Under the pieces are notes generated by a model. It was given only the letters and a program-made list of their open reading frames with translations, made no database searches and was not told the DNA's origin. DNA of 64,000 nt, taken from the NCBI GenBank assembly GCA_965277875.1, contig CBDIDV010000002.1, positions 1,054,001 to 1,118,000 on the forward strand, written 5' to 3'. The stretch comes from CAWFQB01 sp965277875. Its GTDB lineage: Bacteria > Armatimonadota > Chthonomonadetes > Chthonomonadales > Chthonomonadaceae. Positions 33,193-40,572 of this stretch are shown one piece after another. The stretch's first letter is position 1. Each line of letters opens with the position of its first letter. A program made the position numbers and the translations under genes.

Positions 33193-34278
33193 ATGAGTGA
33201 CAAGAAGATACGCGTTGCCCTTGTGGGCGTGGGCAACTGCGCGAGTTCCCTGGTGCAGGGCGTGGAGTTTTATAAGAACGCGGACACTGCCGACTTTGTG
33301 CCGGGGCTGATGCACGTTGATCTGGGCGGGTATCACATCCGCGACATCGAGTTCAGCGCGGCCTTTGATGTGAACGCGACCAAAGTGGGTAAGGATTTAA
33401 GCGAAGCTATTTTCGCCACGCCCAACAATACGTACCGTTTTGCGCCCGTGCCGGCCCTGAACATCAATGTGCAGCGCGGCACGACGCTGGACGGTCTGGG
33501 CAAGTACGTGCGGCAGATCGTGGACGAGTCGCCCATGCCGCCCGCAGACATGGCGCGCGTACTCAAAGAGACGCATACCGATGTGGTCGTGTCGTATTTG
33601 CCGGTCGGGTCGGAGATGGCGACGCAGTATGTCGTGGAGCAGGTATTGGCGGCTGGGTGCGGGTTTGTCAACTGTGTGCCGGTGTTTATCGCGTCGCAGG
33701 AGTGCTGGCGCAAGCGGTTCGAGGAGCGCAACCTGCCCATCATCGGCGACGACATCAAATCGCAGGTGGGGGCCACGATCACGCATCGCGTCCTGACCAA
33801 CCTGTTCCGCGAGCGGGGCGTGCGGCTGGATCACACGTATCAACTGAACTTCGGCGGCAACACCGACTTTATGAACATGCTGGAACGCGAACGGCTGGAG
33901 TCCAAGAAGATCAGCAAGACCAATGCCGTGACCAGTCAGCTGGATTATCCGATGTCGAACGGCGACGCGCATGTCGGGCCGAGCGATTACGTGGAGTGGC
34001 TGCAAGACCGCAAGTTCTGCTACATCCGCATGGAAGGCACGACATTCGGAAACGTGCCGCTGAATATTGAACTGAAACTGGAAGTGTGGGACTCGCCCAA
34101 CTCGGCGGGCGTGGTGATTGACGCGATACGCTGTATCAAGCTGGCGATGGACAGAGGCACCGGCGGGGCTCTGGGCAGCCCGTCCAGTTACTTTATGAAA
34201 ACGCCGCCCACGCAGTACACGGACGACGAGGCGCACGACCGCACCGAGGCCTTCATACGCGGGGAGGCGGCAAGCTGA
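33193..34278 (+). CDS. ino1: Myo-inositol-1-phosphate synthase
   Basis: NAD-dependent isomerase converting glucose-6-phosphate to inositol-1-phosphate, the entry point for inositol lipids and inositol compatible solutes. The compact bacterial/archaeal form has 361 residues. The N-terminal Rossmann motif is VALVGVGNCASSLVQG, the active-site region NLPIIGDDIKSQVGATITHR, and the catalytic-loop region is NFGGNTDFMNM. The SKKISKTNAV and MEGTTFGNVPLNIELKLEVWDSPNSAGVVIDAIR-like strands follow as in other short INO1 enzymes. The ATG follows AGAGACAAG. The last base of its stop is the first base of the next ATG (TGATG), so it is coupled to a methyltransferase and then a glycosidase gene. This hints at synthesis of a methylated or glycosylated inositol product. 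Confidence 0.93.
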   Translation: MSDKKIRVALVGVGNCASSLVQGVEFYKNADTADFVPGLMHVDLGGYHIRDIEFSAAFDVNATKVGKDLSEAIFATPNNTYRFAPVPALNINVQRGTTLDGLGKYVRQIVDESPMPPADMARVLKETHTDVVVSYLPVGSEMATQYVVEQVLAAGCGFVNCVPVFIASQECWRKRFEERNLPIIGDDIKSQVGATITHRVLTNLFRERGVRLDHTYQLNFGGNTDFMNMLERERLESKKISKTNAVTSQLDYPMSNGDAHVGPSDYVEWLQDRKFCYIRMEGTTFGNVPLNIELKLEVWDSPNSAGVVIDAIRCIKLAMDRGTGGALGSPSSYFMKTPPTQYTDDEAHDRTEAFIRGEAAS

Positions 34279-35075
34279 TGGCACACGCAACGGAGGCCAT
34301 ACACGAAGGCGCGGCGCGGCTTGGCCCGTGGTTTCATAACATCACCCTGCCCGACGGAACGCAGACCGCGCCCGCGCATTTCCTGGGCAGCGACTTTCCG
34401 CGCAACAAATGGGAACGTATCGCGCCCCTGCTGCCCGCCGACTTGACCGGCATGACGGTTCTGGACATCGGGTGCAATGCGGGCTTTTACACGTTCGAAC
34501 TGGCGAAGCGGGGGGCATACGTCACGGCCATTGATGTGAACGGCTGGTATCTGGAGCAGGCACAATGGGCCTGTGAACAGATGGGACTGCAAGGCCAGGT
34601 GACGTTTCGGCAGATCGGCGTGTATGAACTAGCCCGCGAGACGCAGACATACGATATTGTGCTGTTCCTGGGCGTGTTCTATCATTTACGTTATGGCACA
34701 CTGGCACTGGATATAGCCGCTGAAAAGGCGTCCCGCTTCTTCATATTTCAAACGCTGACCATGCCGGGAACCGAAATAACGGCGGCGGGCGAAGATATGC
34801 ACATAGACCATCGCGAGCAGATGCAGGAGCCGGGCTGGCCCAGGATGGCGTTTATCGAACACCGGCTGGCGGGCGACCCCACAAACTGGTGGGCGCTCAG
34901 TCATGCGGGCGTACTGGCGCTGCTGCGCTCGTGCGGCCTCAAACTTCTCGCCGCGCCGGGACACGAAATCTACGTGTGCGAACCCGATCCCGAACACCCG
35001 TCCTGCGTGACGACATGGAGCCGGGACGAGTTTCTTGCCGCGACGGGACAGAAAGGCAGCTACCTAGCCGGATGA
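34278..35075 (+). CDS. SAM-dependent methyltransferase (TIGR04290-like)
   Basis: 265-residue class I methyltransferase. Motif I is TVLDIGCNAGFYTFELAKRG (about residues 56-75) with the acidic end of strand 2 at AIDVN. Motif IV-like YDIVLFLGVFYHLRYG follows. The sequence beginning GPWFHNITLPDGTQTAPAHFLGSDFPRNKWERI is typical of the TIGR04290 subfamily, which resembles CmoB/DUF1698 tRNA-modifying enzymes in its fold. Its small-molecule or RNA substrate is not established. It is coupled by overlap to ino1 upstream (TGATG) and to the glycosidase-like gene downstream (ATGA). Co-translation of the three suggests one pathway, possibly modifying an inositol-containing glycan or solute, but that is inference. 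Confidence 0.85.
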   Translation: MAHATEAIHEGAARLGPWFHNITLPDGTQTAPAHFLGSDFPRNKWERIAPLLPADLTGMTVLDIGCNAGFYTFELAKRGAYVTAIDVNGWYLEQAQWACEQMGLQGQVTFRQIGVYELARETQTYDIVLFLGVFYHLRYGTLALDIAAEKASRFFIFQTLTMPGTEITAAGEDMHIDHREQMQEPGWPRMAFIEHRLAGDPTNWWALSHAGVLALLRSCGLKLLAAPGHEIYVCEPDPEHPSCVTTWSRDEFLAATGQKGSYLAG

Positions 35076-35974
35076 TAGAGGCCATCAAGTTTTGGAACGA
35101 GCCGAACAACCTGTCGCACTGGGATTTCCAGATGGATCCGGGGTGGGTGGAATTCGCGCAGATGACGGGCATGGCGGCGCAGGCGGTCAAAGAGCTTGCG
35201 CCGGACATGACGCGCGTATTGGGCGGCATGTCGCCGATTGACCCCGAATTTTTGATTTTGCTGGAAAAGCAGGGGCTGCTCGACCATATGGATGTGGTCG
35301 CCGTGCATGGCTTTCCCCTGGACTGGAACCACTGGCAGATCAACGACTGGCCGCAAAAGCTGGACGACATACGGCGCGTGACGGACAAGCCTATCTGGGT
35401 AACGGAGGTGGGCGCGTCCACGTTCGGGGCTGATGAGGTGCAGGTGTTCGGCATACAGCGCACGGCGGAATTGCTATTAGGGCGCGTGGAGCGCGTCTTC
35501 TGGTACAGCCTGCTCGACCTGCCGCCGACCTGGGAAGCGACCACGCGCCACAAGGAGAGTGAGGGCAGTTCGTACTATCGGCACTTCTATCTGGGCCTGA
35601 TACGCGCCGATGGTACGCCCAAACCTTCGGCAGAACATTTCGATCCGCGCATGGGCATCTGCCAATGGTTCCACTTTGACGACGAACGGCTTGATTTTGC
35701 GGTCGAGCAACTAAAGCGAATGGGCGTCACGAAACTCAGGACGGGCCTGAGCTGGGCGGACTGGCATCGTCCGAATGCGGTGGCGTGGTTTGACAGGCAG
35801 ATGGACGCCCTGCGCGATTTCGATGTCACTCTGACACTGTGCTTTACGCCGCCATCGCGGGGCAGGCGCGAGGATCATACCAGTCCGCCGCGTGACGTAG
35901 CGGAGTTTAGCTGGTTCACGTCCGAGGTAGTGCGCCGCTATGTGCTGCATGAGGGCTGGCAGCCGACACAATAA
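35072..35974 (+). CDS. Beta-xylosidase-like clan GH-A protein, apparently circularly permuted
   Basis: 300 residues from the ATG overlapping the previous stop (ATGA). It opens directly with the acid/base strand of a GH39/GH5-type barrel, IKFWNEPNN (E10), and has the nucleophile strand PIWVTEVGAST (E112). Strand-8-like VFWYSLLDLP and helix 8 SYYRHFYLGLIRADG follow. At about residue 194 the chain starts again with what are normally the first three strands: GICQWFHFDDE, KLRTGLSWADW and TLTLCFTPPSRG. It ends in EFSWFTSEVVRRYV, the helix that usually precedes the N-E-P strand. Thus the order is beta4-8 then beta1-3. Both catalytic Glu are kept. There is no signal peptide, so it acts in the cytosol, probably with the inositol/methyltransferase genes upstream. 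Confidence 0.8.
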   Translation: MIEAIKFWNEPNNLSHWDFQMDPGWVEFAQMTGMAAQAVKELAPDMTRVLGGMSPIDPEFLILLEKQGLLDHMDVVAVHGFPLDWNHWQINDWPQKLDDIRRVTDKPIWVTEVGASTFGADEVQVFGIQRTAELLLGRVERVFWYSLLDLPPTWEATTRHKESEGSSYYRHFYLGLIRADGTPKPSAEHFDPRMGICQWFHFDDERLDFAVEQLKRMGVTKLRTGLSWADWHRPNAVAWFDRQMDALRDFDVTLTLCFTPPSRGRREDHTSPPRDVAEFSWFTSEVVRRYVLHEGWQPTQ

Positions 35975-36056
35975 GTGGCAGAGTAAACGGGTAGCGGAGA
36001 AACTTGAGTTGCAATGTAAGTAATTCGTAAGTAATTCTGAACAGGAGGAAGCTGTT

Positions 36057-36671
36057 GTGACCACGACGTTTATGCTGATACGCCATGCCGCGCATGGTCT
36101 GCTGGGCGTTCGCATGGCGGGGCGCATGGCGGGCGTGAACCTGAACGAAATGGGGCAAGCGCAGGCGGATGCGCTTGCCCTGCGTCTCGAAGGCGTACCG
36201 CTCTCGTCCATTTACAGCAGTCCGCTGGAACGGGCCGTACAGACTGCCGCCCCGATTGCCGCGCACTTTGGGCTGCCGGTGCGAATGAGCGAGGCGATCA
36301 CGGAACTGGATTACGGTGACTGGACGGGGCGGACATTCGAGGAACTGGACGCGATGCCCGGCTGGCGTCCGTACAATGTGTTTCGCAGCGGTTCGCGCAT
36401 ACCGGGCGGCGAAATGATGCTGGACGCGCAGACGCGCACTGTGGCTTTTTTGCAGGCCTTGTGCCAGGCGCATCCGGGCGAGCAAGTTGCGCTTGTCAGT
36501 CATGCCGACATCATCAAGGGCGCATTAGCGTACTATCTGGGCGTACCGCTGGACTTGTTTTTGCGTATCGAAATCAGCCCCGCGTCTGTGAGCGTGATCG
36601 CGCTTGACGAGTACGGCCCGCGCGTTCTGCGCGTCAACGACACAGGCGCGTTAGGGAACAGCGGCGAGTAG
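36057..36671 (+). CDS. Histidine phosphatase family protein
   Basis: 204-residue cytosolic phosphatase of the phosphoglycerate-mutase-like superfamily. The catalytic motif is L-I-R-H-A (His10; the usual G of RHG is A). The second Arg is in SSPLERAVQTA, the acidic residue in ITELDYGDWTG, and the second catalytic His is H149 in LVSHADI. All catalytic residues are present, so it should dephosphorylate a small phosphoester; the lack of mutase-specific insertions argues against true phosphoglycerate mutase. The start is GTG at 36057, fixed by an AGGAGGA ribosome site 7-13 nt upstream. It follows the inositol cassette by 82 nt in the same direction, so an inositol-phosphate phosphatase role is attractive but unproven. 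Confidence 0.9.
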   Translation: MTTTFMLIRHAAHGLLGVRMAGRMAGVNLNEMGQAQADALALRLEGVPLSSIYSSPLERAVQTAAPIAAHFGLPVRMSEAITELDYGDWTGRTFEELDAMPGWRPYNVFRSGSRIPGGEMMLDAQTRTVAFLQALCQAHPGEQVALVSHADIIKGALAYYLGVPLDLFLRIEISPASVSVIALDEYGPRVLRVNDTGALGNSGE

Positions 36672-36696
36672 ACTGCGGAAGATTCCGGCGGCAGCA

Positions 36697-36736
36697 TCCG
36701 GAATATAAAATACCGGATACCAGGCCGGCGGCCAAC
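36697..36736. repeat. Solo REP-like palindrome of the RAYT family
   Basis: ATCCGG...CCGGAT palindrome (36697-36719) followed by GGCC-GGC-GGCC and AACC, the same two-hairpin unit that bounds the RAYT element. It sits between two convergent genes, where it could act as a transcription terminator. Confidence 0.75.
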
Positions 36737-36781
36737 CATCCTGTAAATGAGAGACTATCTGCGAATCAAAATCGTGACGAA

Positions 36782-38638
36782 CTACGCGAGCAGCCGCCTT
36801 AGTTGTTCCTTGTAATGTGAATACGCCTGCCATAAGCGCGCTTGCTCGGCGGGGTCGTGTGCGCTCATCTGAGCGCAAAGTTGCGTCTGTCCCGCGCGAA
36901 ATGCTGCATATGCCATGCGGTAAAAGGTGAGGATGTCAGACGGTACTGACTGTCCATCACGATTCAGATTCCCCTCCGCTGCGTTTAGCATTGTTTTGGC
37001 TTCTGCTTCTGCCAACTGCCACTCGACTACTGCCCCCGCTATGTCCCACAGCCAGCATTGTTTCCCCACCACAGTATGATCCGCGTCATGGCCCGCGCTG
37101 TCGGTTTTCAGCAGTGTACCGTCGGGCAGGCGCAGCCACTTGTGAGGGGCCATGCGTCCGTCGCCATATGTGGGCGCGGGCTGGAGCCAGTCTGCGTTTT
37201 TCGCGCGTTCGCTCCACATCCGGGTTCGAGCGGCGGGTTCTTCGCCGAGCGTTTCCCAGGTGTTCCAGTACAGCATGTCGGCAAGGCGCGTCAGGCTTGC
37301 GACGTGTACCTTATGAGAAAGGGGCGGTCCTGCGACGGCGGCAATGTAGCGCCCGATGTGCCGCAGGATGTCGGCGTTGGCGTCTGCATAGGTGAGCGGT
37401 GGGGCATCTATCCACCGTACAGCAACAAAGCCCATCACTGTGCCGAGCGGTCCGGGTGTCCAGCCTGCCTGGCTTCGCTGCCTTAGTTTTTGGTACACGG
37501 CCTGCGCCTGATCTGCGCCGTCCGCGCCCGTCGCCAGCCCCGCAAATTTCCACAAAATGCGCGTTCCGTCCGGCAGCGTGACCCGGTACTTGGGCATTTC
37601 AAAAGCCGTACACGCGGCGGGCCATTCGGCCTCAGTCGTGTAAGCCGCTCTGCGCCACAGGCCTCCCCCGAAATCCTCAACGCGCATGTCCTCGATGCGG
37701 TAATCTGAACCGAGAAGAGAGCAGGTTCGTTCGGCAAGTATGTCGGGCAGGGACAACCCGTTCCAGCGCATATCCTGTGAGGATGTGACAAAGCGGGGCG
37801 TCGCGGCCCACCAGCGTTTTACCTCGTCGCTGCCCTGACCGCCCGGATGCCCGGAATGTCCGGGCAGAAACGCAACGTGTTCGGCCTCCATGCCCGCCTT
37901 GGCAAGCGCCTGCGCCACGGCGGACATGGATGAGCCGGACATCCCCGGCCCCTCATCTACGATAAGCGCGTACTCTACGCCCTCAGTATCGGGCAAACCG
38001 CCTTGTATGTAACGCGCAAAGGGGTGTCCGGTCGGGCGCGTGGTAAGGCTCACTGTACGCCCGCCTTTATGGTCAAGCGTTCGGCTGACAAGGGCAGCAA
38101 GGCTCGTGCCGATACTGCGAATGCCGACGACGGCGATAGATGCCTGCGTGTCGGGGGCGTGGTCACTCCAATTTTGCGCGGCCCGCGCGTACTGCTCCGG
38201 GTAGAGCGCGTAAAAGGCGTATCCTTCCGGCAGCGTAACGCGCAAGCGCGCAGCGGATGTGGCAGGGGAGGACAGGACGGCGGAAGTGTCCAGCATGGCC
38301 TGTACGCCATTCAGAATTTGCGCGATGCGAGGCCAACTGTTGGAAGGGGAGGAATGTGCGGCGTCTGTCCACGCGGCATGGAAGGCAAAGGCCAATTCCG
38401 AAGTAACGTGTTTGGTGAGCGAGAGGAAAGCGGCTGCGGTGTTGGCGTCAATGAGGGCGGGCAGATCGTCCCACACTGCCTGCTCGATCTGTCCGGCGAA
38501 AATCAATAGCCCGCGCAGGGTGTCTAACAAGTCGTGGCGCGCGTCGTCTGAGATGGTCGCCGCTGCGATACGCTCCCTTAGTTGCGCCAGCAGAACAGAT
38601 AAATTCTCTTCAAAGCCGGGATCGCCGTAGACAATCAT
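36782..38638 (-). CDS. PRTase-like domain fused to kinase-like domain, function unknown
   Basis: 618 residues, cytosolic. The N-terminal 110 residues are helical. Residues about 165-260 form a phosphoribosyltransferase-like core: SIAVVGIRSIGTSLAALVSR and the PRPP-loop-like ALIVDEGPGMSGSSM (about 225-238). An HSGHPGGQG loop follows. After a beta-rich linker (MPKYRVTLPDGTRILWKF), the C-terminal 250 residues resemble small-molecule kinase or phosphotransferase folds: LPDGTLLKTDSAGHDADHTVVGKQ and WDIAGAVVEWQLAEAEA. PRTase-containing fusions of this type occur in stress/tellurite-type gene clusters, but I do not see the other members of those clusters. The ATG overlaps the stop of the upstream ClpN gene (TGATG), so it is expressed with two Clp N-domain proteins. 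Confidence 0.6.
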   Translation of the reverse strand: MIVYGDPGFEENLSVLLAQLRERIAAATISDDARHDLLDTLRGLLIFAGQIEQAVWDDLPALIDANTAAAFLSLTKHVTSELAFAFHAAWTDAAHSSPSNSWPRIAQILNGVQAMLDTSAVLSSPATSAARLRVTLPEGYAFYALYPEQYARAAQNWSDHAPDTQASIAVVGIRSIGTSLAALVSRTLDHKGGRTVSLTTRPTGHPFARYIQGGLPDTEGVEYALIVDEGPGMSGSSMSAVAQALAKAGMEAEHVAFLPGHSGHPGGQGSDEVKRWWAATPRFVTSSQDMRWNGLSLPDILAERTCSLLGSDYRIEDMRVEDFGGGLWRRAAYTTEAEWPAACTAFEMPKYRVTLPDGTRILWKFAGLATGADGADQAQAVYQKLRQRSQAGWTPGPLGTVMGFVAVRWIDAPPLTYADANADILRHIGRYIAAVAGPPLSHKVHVASLTRLADMLYWNTWETLGEEPAARTRMWSERAKNADWLQPAPTYGDGRMAPHKWLRLPDGTLLKTDSAGHDADHTVVGKQCWLWDIAGAVVEWQLAEAEAKTMLNAAEGNLNRDGQSVPSDILTFYRMAYAAFRAGQTQLCAQMSAHDPAEQARLWQAYSHYKEQLRRLLA

Positions 38639-39444
38639 CAGCCTGCATCGTCCCGGACAAGCATGGTAGTGAGCAGGGTCACGTCACTCGTGACATGGTA
38701 GCGTAGGCCGTCGGGCAGCATTTCGACGCGGACGCGCATCGCTTCGTCAGCATGGCGGATGGTTTGAACATCGGTCTCAGTTTCGTTTTGCGCCGTTTGG
38801 ATTGTAAAACGCAGCAGTTCCCGCATCATGACGGAAAGTTCGCTCATTGGGAGGCCCGTCGTTTGCATCGTCATTTGCTGCCCAGGCGAGAGAGCCTGGT
38901 ACTCGCGGCTGAATATTTTGCCCGCGACACGCGAGGAAGACAGAGCCTGCGCTGCATTGGGCGGTTTATCCGGTTCGGCTTTGGATGCAATGCCGCTGTC
39001 ATTGTCCTGAAGCGCCATGACTTCCCTGCGTGTGCGTTCCAACTCCACGCCCGCGTTTTTCAGGATAGGCCCGTTCACGCCGCGATAGTCGTCCGTGCTT
39101 TCGCGTATCAGGCCGAGCAGCAGATGTTCCGTGCCGATGTAGTTGTTGCTGAGTTGCCGCGCTTCGTCATAGGCAAGATCTATCACGCGCTTGCCGTCAG
39201 GAGTAAGTTGGTAATTGGAAGTGGCTTTCCCGTCGCCTGACGGAATGTGCTTCCGCACATCGGCACTGAGTTGTTCGTGTGAGATGTCCATTCGGTGAAG
39301 GATGCGCGCCGCTACGCTATCGTCCTCATGCAGCACCGCGAGTAACAGATGCGCGGAAGAAACAGTGCTGCTGTTCAACAACCCGGCTTCTTCCTGCGCT
39401 CGAAATACGACGCGCCGCGCACGTTCAGTGAACCGCTGCCACAT
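38638..39444 (-). CDS. Stand-alone ClpC N-domain protein, paralogue 1
   Basis: 268 residues from the ATG at 39444, which has AAAGGA upstream. An in-frame extension further upstream would run through a MITE and is rejected. Residues 1-145 are a double Clp N (Clp-R) repeat (WQRFTERARRVVFRAQEEAGL; AYDEARQLSNNYIGTEHLLLGLIRE), the part of ClpC that binds adaptors and substrates or phospho-arginine. No AAA module follows. Instead there is a linker and a C-terminal domain (KIFSREYQALSPGQQMTMQ...YHVTSDVTLLTTML) shared with the paralogue upstream. It could compete with or recruit substrates to a ClpC encoded elsewhere. It is coupled to the PRTase-like gene. Confidence 0.85.
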   Translation of the reverse strand: MWQRFTERARRVVFRAQEEAGLLNSSTVSSAHLLLAVLHEDDSVAARILHRMDISHEQLSADVRKHIPSGDGKATSNYQLTPDGKRVIDLAYDEARQLSNNYIGTEHLLLGLIRESTDDYRGVNGPILKNAGVELERTRREVMALQDNDSGIASKAEPDKPPNAAQALSSSRVAGKIFSREYQALSPGQQMTMQTTGLPMSELSVMMRELLRFTIQTAQNETETDVQTIRHADEAMRVRVEMLPDGLRYHVTSDVTLLTTMLVRDDAG

Positions 39445-39475
39445 ACCAATATCCTTTCTGCGCGTCCGGGGGAGC

Positions 39476-39616
39476 CGGGTACAGGAACGTACCGGTCTTG
39501 GAGGCGCTTCGCGCCGAACGTCCTCACGGACGTGGATACATGGTAACTGTTGCATCGCGTCCGCGCGGACGCTTGGCGGCGCAGCCGCCTCCGAGCCGGG
39601 TACGTTCCTGTACCCG
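39476..39616. repeat. GGGTAC-family MITE, complete copy (141 bp)
   Basis: Inverted ends CGGGTACAGGAACGTACC at 39476 and CGGGTACGTTCCTGTACCCG ending 39616, with GC-rich inner hairpins. It occupies nearly the whole spacer between the two ClpN paralogues (stop 39635, next ATG 39444) and would be transcribed as a strong stem. Confidence 0.8.
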
Positions 39617-39634
39617 ACACAGGCGGTACACAAA

Positions 39635-40501
39635 TCATGGTTCCGGCGTTTCGGGCGACGGTTCGGCGGCAGACGGTTCCGTCTGGGTGGGCGCGGCGTC
39701 CGGCGTGGGCGTTGGGTTGGCAGCCGTATCGGTGGCGAGGAAGCTGACCAGGAAGGAGGCTTTGGCGGTCACAGTGTAATGGGTCGCGCCGTCTACGCGC
39801 ACGATGCCGACGCGCACAGGGCCGCGCACGTCCAGCACATACGAGCCGCGTGTCACCATCGGGAACATCTCGTCCACGATCAACCCTAAATCGGGCGGCA
39901 ATTCGTTGAGCGGAACGCCTTCGCCCTGCATCGCCGTCTGCTGTTCGGCAGGCAGCGTCTCGAACCCTCGCGCAAACAGTTTTGCAAACGGCGACTGGCG
40001 CGCAACGCCCGTGATGCGCGGCTCTCTCGGCGGCATGGGGCTGCCCTGTGTCTGTCCGTCTTTATCATTCTCGCCTTGCAGAATCACTATCTCACTGCGG
40101 ACGCGCTCCAGTTCCACGCCGAGTTTTGCCAGGACGCGGCCTGCCAGACCCTCACCCTCACGGATAAGGCCGAGCAGAAGATGTTCCGTGCCGATATAGT
40201 TGTTAGAGAGTTGTCGCGCTTCGTCATAGGCAAGATCTATCACGCGCTTGGCGCGGGGCGCGAACTGCATATCCTGCCCCAGCCGCCCATCGCCGCGCGT
40301 CACCTGCCGCTCGATCTCGCTGCGGATGCGGCCCAGCGATACATCCATCCTATCCAGAATCTTGGCCGCAACGCTGTCATTCTCGCGCACCAGACCCAGC
40401 AGCACATGCTCGGTCGAGACATAGTTCTCGCCCAGCCGCCCCGCCTCCTCCTGCGCGAAGAACACGATGCGCCGCGCCCGCTCGGTAAACCGCTGCCACA
40501 T
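39635..40501 (-). CDS. Stand-alone ClpC N-domain protein, paralogue 2
   Basis: 288 residues. Two Clp N repeats cover residues 1-145 (WQRFTERARRIVFFAQEEAG; YVSTEHVLLGLVREND; NYIGTEHLLLGLIREGEGLAG). They are closer to canonical ClpC than paralogue 1. A charged linker (ENDKDGQTQGSPMPPREP) leads to a roughly 100-residue C-terminal domain (LFARGFETLPAEQQTAMQ...VDGATHYTVTAKASFLVSFLA) that I do not recognise. It is shared in outline with paralogue 1. A Pro/Thr/Glu-rich tail ends the protein. There are no ATPase motifs. A good AAAGGAG site precedes the ATG. It is the first gene of the ClpN-ClpN-PRTase run, which is interrupted by a MITE. Confidence 0.88.
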   Translation of the reverse strand: MWQRFTERARRIVFFAQEEAGRLGENYVSTEHVLLGLVRENDSVAAKILDRMDVSLGRIRSEIERQVTRGDGRLGQDMQFAPRAKRVIDLAYDEARQLSNNYIGTEHLLLGLIREGEGLAGRVLAKLGVELERVRSEIVILQGENDKDGQTQGSPMPPREPRITGVARQSPFAKLFARGFETLPAEQQTAMQGEGVPLNELPPDLGLIVDEMFPMVTRGSYVLDVRGPVRVGIVRVDGATHYTVTAKASFLVSFLATDTAANPTPTPDAAPTQTEPSAAEPSPETPEP

Positions 40502-40529
40502 GCCAGGCTCCTTTCTGCGTATCCGGGGA

Positions 40530-40558
40530 GGGGCGGGTACGTTCCCTTTGCCCGCCCC
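40530..40558 (-). terminator. GC-rich hairpin after the toroid protein gene
   Basis: GGGGCGGG (40530-40537) pairs with CCCGCCCC (40551-40558) across a 13-nt loop that contains a GTTCCC remnant of the GGGTAC family. It lies 15 nt beyond the stop of the secreted toroid protein and before the ClpN gene, so it may terminate the former. Confidence 0.5.
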
Positions 40559-40572
40559 GCCTTCGGCCTATT

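Noticed and set aside
39445..39633. 63-residue N-terminal extension of ClpN paralogue 1
   Set aside because: It reads through a MITE; the conserved MWQRFTERARR start has its own ribosome site at 39444.
38638..40501. Fragments of a broken clpC gene
   Set aside because: Both genes have their own ribosome sites and share a distinct C-terminal domain instead of AAA remnants, so they are stand-alone proteins.
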